Shown piece after piece: positions 59,217 to 64,000 of a DNA stretch of 64,000 bases; within the stretch, counting starts at the first letter, position 1; each line of letters starts with the position of its first letter. The notes under the pieces are model-generated. The model was not told the origin of the DNA. It ran no database searches and worked only from the letters and a program-made list of their open reading frames with translations. Both the position numbers and the translations under genes were made by a program. Origin of the DNA: Rhodococcus yananensis (lineage in GTDB: Bacteria; Actinomycetota; Actinomycetes; Mycobacteriales; Mycobacteriaceae); assembly GCF_020515525.1 (NCBI RefSeq), contig NZ_JAIYEP010000012.1:1-64000 (forward strand), read 5' to 3'.

Positions 59217-59858
59217 TCACGCCGGGGGCGCCACCCCGACCACCTTCGAGGTGATCGCGACGTACTTGCGCGCGACCTCCTGCGGGCTGAGGGTGCCCTC
59301 CGCGTGGTACCAGCGCGGGATCGACTGGCACATGCCCAGCAGCGCCCGGGTGATCTCGGCCGGATCCTCCACGTCGAAGACGCCCGCGTCGACACCGTCC
59401 CGGATGATCCCCCGGACGATCTGCTCGATCCCCTTGCGGACCGCGCGGTAGCGCTGCCGGTTCTCCGGGCTCAGATAGCGGGCCTCCCCCTCGATCGCCG
59501 CGAGTCGCGCACGCATCGTCATACGCAGCACGATCGCCTCGATGACGTTGGACAGCCGCCGCACGGGATCGTCGCCGCCGTCGGCGTCGGCGGCGTTCAC
59601 CCGCTGCAGTACGTCGCTCGTCGACAGCTCGAGCAGCGCGATGAGCAGGCCTTCTTTGTTCTCGTGGTGGTAGTACAGCGCGGGAACGGTGACGCCGACA
59701 CGGCGCGCGATGGCACGCACCGAGGTGCCGTGGAAGCCGGTTTCGTAGAAGGCCTCGAGGCTCGCCGCGAGGATGGGGCTGAGCTCCATCGGCTCGAGGG
59801 TCCGCCAGTCCGGCGCGGGCACTCCCTCCGCGACGGTGTCATCGGTGGGACTCCCCAT
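59217..59858 (-). CDS. TetR-family regulator B
   Basis: This 213-residue paralogue of the regulator at 54949 has the helix-turn-helix EAFYETGFHGTSVRAIARRVGVTVPALYYHHENKEGLL and a matching ligand domain (VIEAIVLRMTMRARL, RALLGMCQSIPRWY). The shared recognition helix (RRVGVTVPALYYH) predicts a shared operator. ATG 59858 has AGGTGG upstream; GTG 59870 is an alternative. A TATCGATCGCTA motif 13 bp upstream suggests self-repression. Confidence 0.92.
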   Translation of the reverse strand: MGSPTDDTVAEGVPAPDWRTLEPMELSPILAASLEAFYETGFHGTSVRAIARRVGVTVPALYYHHENKEGLLIALLELSTSDVLQRVNAADADGGDDPVRRLSNVIEAIVLRMTMRARLAAIEGEARYLSPENRQRYRAVRKGIEQIVRGIIRDGVDAGVFDVEDPAEITRALLGMCQSIPRWYHAEGTLSPQEVARKYVAITSKVVGVAPPA

Positions 59859-59871
59859 GTACTCATCCACC

Positions 59872-59883
59872 TATCGATCGCTA
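59872..59883. promoter_or_regulatory. TetR operator candidate 2
   Basis: A second exact copy of TATCGATCGCTA, directly upstream of the TetR B start and within its likely promoter. Confidence 0.55.
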
Positions 59884-59979
59884 CATCCGGACCGGTAGAG
59901 GATACCCGTGCGTCGCGGGCATCGTGCCGCCACGGGTGTGACCACCCCCGACGGGCGACCGACACCCCTGCCGCTCGTC

Positions 59980-60032
59980 CGAGCGAGTGGTACACACGAT
60001 CGGTCAGATCGAATGTATGTACCACTCGCTCG
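59980..60032. repeat. Dispersed palindrome, copy 3
   Basis: This is a 53-bp inverted repeat with arms CGAGCGAGTGGTACA (59980-59994) and TGTACCACTCGCTCG (60018-60032), perfect over 15 bp, and a centre containing GATCGGTCAGATCGA. It lies between the TetR B gene and the 3' end of the LacI gene. Confidence 0.8.
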
Positions 60033-60107
60033 CGCCGGGGGCTCCCGAACAGGTCGGACTTGGCTTCGACCAGGCGCGAGTACCACTCGCTCGCGCCGGG
60101 GACTCCC
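60019..60107. repeat. Direct duplication of the palindrome's right arm
   Basis: The right arm and its flank (60019-60047, GTACCACTCGCTCGCGCC then GGGGGCTCCC) recur at 60080-60107 with minor changes, 61 bp downstream. It shows that this element has been partly duplicated. Confidence 0.7.
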
Positions 60108-60110
60108 GGG

Positions 60111-61139
60111 TCACGGTCGAACCGCGGCTCGATCCGTCGACGCGCGCACGACGAGATGGGTGGGCAACACCAGCTGCACCGGCTCGGCCACCCCCTCGTA
60201 CACCTGCCGGCCGAGCATCTCGATGGCGCGTGCACCCGCGTCGGCGGTGCGTTCGGCGAGCGTGGTCAGGGACGGGCTGCACAGGTCTGCGCCGAACATG
60301 TCGTCGAACCCGACGACGCTGACCTCCCCGGGCACGTCGACGCCGCGTTCGGCGAGCCGGCGCAGCACCCCGATGGCGAGCATGTCGTTGTGGCACACGA
60401 CGGCGGTGGCGCGCGCGGCGACCGCGGCATCGGCCGCGGCGGGGCCGCCCCCGAGGGTCGGCGGATAGGGCCCGAAGCGTCGGACCTGCATGTCGTGCTG
60501 GGCCGCAGCGGCCTGCAGTCCCGCCCAGCGGCGCGCCCCCGACCACGACTCGGGTGGGCCGCCGAGCACCAGGATCGACCGGTGGCCGAGGGAGGCCAGG
60601 TGGTCGACGATCTGCCGGCTGCCGGAGTCGTAGTCGGCGACGACGCACGAGACATCGCGGGTCGCGCGGTTGACGAGGGCGACGGCATTGAGCCCGGCGA
60701 CACGGCGCAACTCGTCGTCGGGCAGTCGGGACGCGGCGAGCACGAAGCCGTCGACGGCGGGACCGAGACGCCGCACCAGCTGCTCCTCCGTGGACGCGCT
60801 CTCCCGGGTGTTGCCGAGCACGAGGGTGCGGCCCGCCGCGGTGGCGGCCTGCTCGGCACCGTTGATGACGCCGGCGAAGTACGGGTTGGTGATGTCGGGG
60901 ACGAGCAGGGCGAACGTGTTGCTGCGCCCCGACTCGAGGGCCCGGGCGGTCGGGTTGGGGCTGTAGCCCAGTTCCGCTGCGACACCGAGGACGTGCTCGC
61001 GGGTGTGCGCGTTGACCCGATTCGGATTGCTGAACGCGCGGGACACCGTCGACGCGGCCACCCCCGCTGCCCGCGCGACGTCGGTGATGGTCGCGCGGCG
61101 GCGCCGATTCGGTGGCGGCGGGTTCGGTGTGGGGCCCAT
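60111..61139 (-). CDS. LacI-family regulator of the quinate/shikimate operon
   Basis: The 342-residue protein has the LacI helix-turn-helix ATITDVARAAGVAASTVSRAFSNPNRVN (residues about 15-45) and a periplasmic-binding-type ligand domain (NTFALLVPDITNPYFAGVINGAEQ, DGFVLAASRLPDDEL). ATG 61139 is 20 bp from a perfect operator palindrome shared with the divergent MFS gene. It probably represses the MFS-aroQ-dehydrogenase operon and itself until quinate, shikimate or a derivative is present. Confidence 0.92.
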   Translation of the reverse strand: MGPTPNPPPPNRRRRATITDVARAAGVAASTVSRAFSNPNRVNAHTREHVLGVAAELGYSPNPTARALESGRSNTFALLVPDITNPYFAGVINGAEQAATAAGRTLVLGNTRESASTEEQLVRRLGPAVDGFVLAASRLPDDELRRVAGLNAVALVNRATRDVSCVVADYDSGSRQIVDHLASLGHRSILVLGGPPESWSGARRWAGLQAAAAQHDMQVRRFGPYPPTLGGGPAAADAAVAARATAVVCHNDMLAIGVLRRLAERGVDVPGEVSVVGFDDMFGADLCSPSLTTLAERTADAGARAIEMLGRQVYEGVAEPVQLVLPTHLVVRASTDRAAVRP

Positions 61140-61158
61140 TCGCCCAGTATGGCAAAAA

Positions 61159-61176
61159 ATGGCAATCGATTGCCAT
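61159..61176. promoter_or_regulatory. LacI-type operator
   Basis: ATGGCAATCGATTGCCAT is a perfect 18-bp palindrome with a central CG step, the usual LacI/GalR operator form. It sits between the LacI gene and the MFS gene; part of a repeated ATGGCAA lies just before it (61149-61155). Confidence 0.8.
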
Positions 61177-61241
61177 GTGACGGGAGCCACCTTTAGCGTC
61201 GAATTCGCCGACAATCGATGCAGATTCCGAAGGGCAATCCC

Positions 61242-62600
61242 ATGGCAGACACGACCACCGTGCAGCGCACGCCCCGCAAGGCGGCGCTGGCCGCCTGGAG
61301 TGGCAGCGCACTCGAGTACTACGACCTCGCGATCTACGGCACCGCCGCCGCACTCGTCTTTCCCACCATCTTCTTCCCCGAAGGCAACCAGGCCGCCGCG
61401 ACCGTCGCCTCCCTCGCGACGTTCGGCGTCGCCTACATCGCCCGGCCCTTCGGCTCGTTCCTGATGGGCCACATCGGCGACCGGTTCGGGCGCAAGCAGA
61501 TCCTCATCGGCACCCTGCTGCTGATGGGCGTCTCGACGTTCCTGATCGGCTGCCTGCCCACCTACGACCAGATCGGTCTCGTCGCACCCGCGCTGCTCGT
61601 GACGTTGCGTCTGATGCAGGGTCTGTCGGCCGCCGGCGAGCAGGCCGGCGCCAACTCGATGTCGTTCGAGCACGCCCCCGACAACCGGCGCGGCTTCTTC
61701 ACCAGCTGGACACTCAGCGGCACCCAGGGCGGGCAGGTACTCGCCCCGCTGGTGTTCCTGCCGGTCATCGCCCTGCTGTCCGACGAGCAACTGCACGCGT
61801 GGGGCTGGCGCATCCCGTTCTGGGTCAGCGCCGCACTGCTGGTCGTCGGCTTCATCATCCGCACCACCCTCGACGAAACCCCCGAGTTCCGTTCCGAGAA
61901 ATCGCACGCCGAGGTACCGCCCGCCCCGCTCGCCGTCCTGTTCCGCCACCACTGGCGCGGTGTGTTGCGCGTGTTCTTCGCCTCGTTCATCGCGATGGTC
62001 AACACCGTCTTCCAGGTGTTCGCCCTGAGCTTCGCGACCGCCGACGAATACGGCATCGGGATCTCGTCGACGACCATGCTGTGGCTCGCGATCGTCGCGA
62101 ACATCATCGCGGTGGGCACCATCCCGATGTGGGCGTCCCTGTCCGACCGCGTCGGCCGCAAGCCGGTGTTCCTGTCCGGCCTCGTCGGTACCGCCGTGAC
62201 CGCCACGGTGTTCCTGTGGGCGATCTCGATCGGCAACACACCGCTCGTGCTCGGCACGGGCATCCTGCTCGCCGGTGTCGTCTACAGCATGCCGAACGCC
62301 TGCTGGCCCGCCACCTACGCCGAATACTTCCCCACGAGCGTCCGCCTCTCCGGCATGGCCGTCGGTACCCAGTTCGGTTTCGCCCTGGCCGGTTTCACCC
62401 CCGCGATCGCCGGCGCACTGATGGGCGGTAACCGCGACAACTGGTATCTCGTGGCCCTGTTCGCGGCCGGAGCCGTGGTGATCTCCGCGATCGCGGTGCT
62501 CAGCGGCCCCTCCGGAACCCACCGGGTGCACACCCGCGATCTGGGACAGTCACCGGCACCCGCCGTCGCGGCGCCCGTCCCGGCAGGTGTCACGCGATGA
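61242..62600 (+). CDS. MHS-family transporter, probable quinate/shikimate uptake
   Basis: This 452-residue MFS protein of the metabolite:H+ symporter group has about twelve helices. It has the N-terminal motif GSALEYYDLAIYGTAAALVFP, the loop motif GHIGDRFGRKQ (about residue 85) and the second-half equivalent SDRVGRKPVF. Close relatives import shikimate, citrate or other acids; the downstream genes point to quinate/shikimate. ATG 61242 follows GAAGGG; ATG 61218 is a longer alternative. aroQ overlaps its stop by four bases. Confidence 0.9.
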   Translation: MADTTTVQRTPRKAALAAWSGSALEYYDLAIYGTAAALVFPTIFFPEGNQAAATVASLATFGVAYIARPFGSFLMGHIGDRFGRKQILIGTLLLMGVSTFLIGCLPTYDQIGLVAPALLVTLRLMQGLSAAGEQAGANSMSFEHAPDNRRGFFTSWTLSGTQGGQVLAPLVFLPVIALLSDEQLHAWGWRIPFWVSAALLVVGFIIRTTLDETPEFRSEKSHAEVPPAPLAVLFRHHWRGVLRVFFASFIAMVNTVFQVFALSFATADEYGIGISSTTMLWLAIVANIIAVGTIPMWASLSDRVGRKPVFLSGLVGTAVTATVFLWAISIGNTPLVLGTGILLAGVVYSMPNACWPATYAEYFPTSVRLSGMAVGTQFGFALAGFTPAIAGALMGGNRDNWYLVALFAAGAVVISAIAVLSGPSGTHRVHTRDLGQSPAPAVAAPVPAGVTR

Positions 62601-63091
62601 CCCGCCCGATCCTCGCGGTGCTGAGCGGCGCCAACCTGAACCTGCTCGGCGCACGCCAACCCGAGCTGTACGGCACCGACACGCTCGCCGACGTCGAAGC
62701 CCTCTGCACACGCACCGCCGACACCCTCGGCTACGACCTCGACTTCCGGCAGACCAACCACGAGGGCGTCCTGATCGAATCGATCCACGAACTCCGTACC
62801 ACCGCAGCAGGTTTCGTCGTCAATGCCGGCGCCTGGACGCACACGTCGATCGCCCTGCACGACGCGCTGGTCACCACCACCGCCCCCGTCGTCGAGGTGC
62901 ACCTGACCAACATCCACGCCCGCGAGTCCTTCCGGCAGGTCTCGTACGTCTCCCCCGTCGCGACGGCCGTCATCGCCGGATGCGGCCCCGCCGGATACGC
63001 GTTCGCGCTGCACCACCTCGCGGCACTCGATCTCGCAGCACGCACCGAAGCCGTCACCGTCCCGCAGGAGCTCCACCATGTCGCTCGTTGA
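62597..63091 (+). CDS. aroQ: Type II 3-dehydroquinate dehydratase
   Basis: The 164-residue dodecameric-type enzyme has LSGANLNLLGARQPELYG (catalytic Arg and Tyr), RQTNHEGVLIESIHE, FVVNAGAWTHTSIALHDAL and EVHLTNIHARESFRQVS (catalytic His). The family motif is normally GPNLNLLG; here Ala replaces Pro. It interconverts 3-dehydroquinate and 3-dehydroshikimate. Its place in a transporter-dehydrogenase operon suggests a catabolic QsuC-type role rather than aromatic biosynthesis. It overlaps the next gene by 14 bp. Confidence 0.94.
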   Translation: MTRPILAVLSGANLNLLGARQPELYGTDTLADVEALCTRTADTLGYDLDFRQTNHEGVLIESIHELRTTAAGFVVNAGAWTHTSIALHDALVTTTAPVVEVHLTNIHARESFRQVSYVSPVATAVIAGCGPAGYAFALHHLAALDLAARTEAVTVPQELHHVAR

Positions 63092-63968
63092 GTCCGTACC
63101 CGCCGTCACGTCCACACCGACGAAGACGTCCTTCGCGCTCGGCCTCGTCGGCGCCGGGATCGGCGGCTCCCTCACCCCCGCGATGCAGGAGCGCGAGGGC
63201 CGCGAAACGGGCCTCAACCTCACCTACCGGCTGCTCGACGCCGATCGCCTCGGCTACGGTGCCGACGATCTCCCCGAGATACTCACGTGGGTGCGGCGAC
63301 TCGGATTCGACGGCATCAACGTCACCCACCCGTTCAAACAGCGCATCATCGAGCACCTCGACGACCTGTCGGACGACGCACGTGATCTGGGTGCCGTGAA
63401 CACCGTGGTGTTCCGCGACGGGTGCGCGCTGGGCCGCAACACCGACTGGACGGGCTGGGGACGCGCGTTCCGGCGAAGGCTGCCCGACGCCGTCACCGAC
63501 CCCGCCGTCCTCGTCGGCACCGGCGGCGCCGGCGCCGCCGTCGGATACGCGCTGCTCGATCAGGGTGCCGAACACGTCGCGGTCGTCGACCTCGACACCG
63601 CGAAGGCCGAAGCGTGCGCCGCACGGCTGGCCGCGCGCTTCGGCGCCGACCGGGTGCGCGCCACCGACGACCTCGCCGGTGCCCTCGCGCAGGCCCGAGG
63701 ACTGGTCAACGCCACCCCCACCGGCATGACCGGGCACCCGGGGTTGCCCGTCCCGGCCGCACTCGTCCGCGACGACCTGTGGGTGTCCGACGTCGTGTAC
63801 TTCCCGCTCGAAACCGAACTGATCCGACTCGCCCGGTCGCGGGGCTGTCGTGTCGTGCCGGGCGGCGGCATGGCCGTGTTCCAGGCAGTCGCCGCGTTCG
63901 AACACTTCACCGGGCACGTGCCCGACGCCGAACGGATGGTGCAGCACTTCGAGGAGCTGACCCGCTGA
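63078..63968 (+). CDS. Quinate/shikimate dehydrogenase
   Basis: This 296-residue protein has the substrate motif GIGGSLTPAMQ, the catalytic Lys in NVTHPFKQ, Asp in GRNTDWTGW, and the nucleotide motif GTGGAGAAVGYAL. The acidic end of beta-2 (VVDLDTAKA) favours NAD over NADP. SLTP in place of the biosynthetic SxSP and an acidic cofactor pocket match Corynebacterium QsuD and YdiB-type enzymes that oxidise quinate and shikimate. It lies third in the operon and overlaps both neighbours, so translation is coupled. Confidence 0.9.
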   Translation: MSLVESVPAVTSTPTKTSFALGLVGAGIGGSLTPAMQEREGRETGLNLTYRLLDADRLGYGADDLPEILTWVRRLGFDGINVTHPFKQRIIEHLDDLSDDARDLGAVNTVVFRDGCALGRNTDWTGWGRAFRRRLPDAVTDPAVLVGTGGAGAAVGYALLDQGAEHVAVVDLDTAKAEACAARLAARFGADRVRATDDLAGALAQARGLVNATPTGMTGHPGLPVPAALVRDDLWVSDVVYFPLETELIRLARSRGCRVVPGGGMAVFQAVAAFEHFTGHVPDAERMVQHFEELTR

Positions 63969-64000
63969 TGTCCGGCGCACGCACACACCTGTTCCGGACG
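63968..64000 (+). CDS. Start of next operon gene, truncated by window
   Basis: An ATG at 63968 overlaps the stop of the dehydrogenase gene (TGATG) and begins MSGARTHLFRT; only 11 codons are visible. From the pathway, a 3-dehydroshikimate dehydratase (QsuB type) or another transport or catabolic gene would fit, but nothing here identifies it. Confidence 0.45.
   Translation, partial: MSGARTHLFRT

Overview
The window is GC-rich actinobacterial DNA, almost certainly from a Rhodococcus-type member of the mycolic-acid-containing Mycobacteriales. The call rests on a complete mycolate and arabinogalactan block (fadD32, pks13, accD4, two antigen-85-type mycolyltransferases, aftB, ubiA, a PAP2 gene, glfT2, glf), whose order matches the Mycobacterium tuberculosis Rv3799c-Rv3809c region, and on a divergent catR/catABC catechol cluster of the kind known from Rhodococcus. 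Start codons are ATG or GTG, with one probable TTG.

Layout. 1-6.7 kb: a partial ABC-F ATPase, a di-iron-type metallo-beta-lactamase-fold protein, a monoacylglycerol lipase, a YgiD-type dioxygenase, an HSL-type esterase and an alkaline-phosphatase-superfamily protein. 6.9-11.1 kb: a GlcD-like flavoprotein, a His/Met-rich DUF305 lipoprotein and a divergent two-component system. 11.1-11.8 kb: gene debris, namely the 3' end of a 2-oxoacid dehydrogenase E2 gene and an opposite-strand coding fragment. 11.8-15.2 kb: catCBA and the IclR-type regulator catR. 15.3-36.1 kb: the cell-envelope block on the minus strand. 36.1-41.1 kb: a MerR regulator, a SpoIID-domain protein and an LGFP-bearing peptidoglycan amidase. 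41.1-49.7 kb: a HAD phosphatase, a PlsC acyltransferase, a lipoprotein, an MBL-Rieske protein, an iron-boxed siderophore-binding lipoprotein with a Fes-like esterase, a QLxDG-repeat membrane protein and an MFS transporter with a disrupted 5' end. 49.8-53.8 kb: a thioesterase, serS, an ankyrin protein, a septum-formation protein, a minimal zinc metallopeptidase and a 53-residue membrane protein. 53.9-59.9 kb: an acyl-CoA and redox group with two paralogous TetR regulators. 60.1-64 kb: a LacI-regulated quinate/shikimate catabolic operon that runs off the window.

How the genes work together. FadD32 activates the meromycolate chain, AccD4 supplies the carboxylated alpha-branch, and Pks13 condenses them. 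The antigen-85 enzymes transfer mycolates to the wall, while Glf, GlfT2, UbiA and AftB build the galactan and arabinan that receive them. The quinate/shikimate genes lead towards protocatechuate, and catABC opens the catechol ring, so both aromatic sections point to beta-ketoadipate metabolism.

The least explained material is non-coding. A family of 51-53 bp imperfect palindromes occurs three times in intergenic DNA. Several other long inverted repeats sit at gene ends, one of them covering the last codons of the HAD gene. Operator-like palindromes lie in front of catR, the MerR gene, the LacI/MFS pair and the TetR-associated genes. I found no tRNA, rRNA, CRISPR array or intact insertion sequence, and nothing that clearly amounts to an undescribed defence or mobile system.
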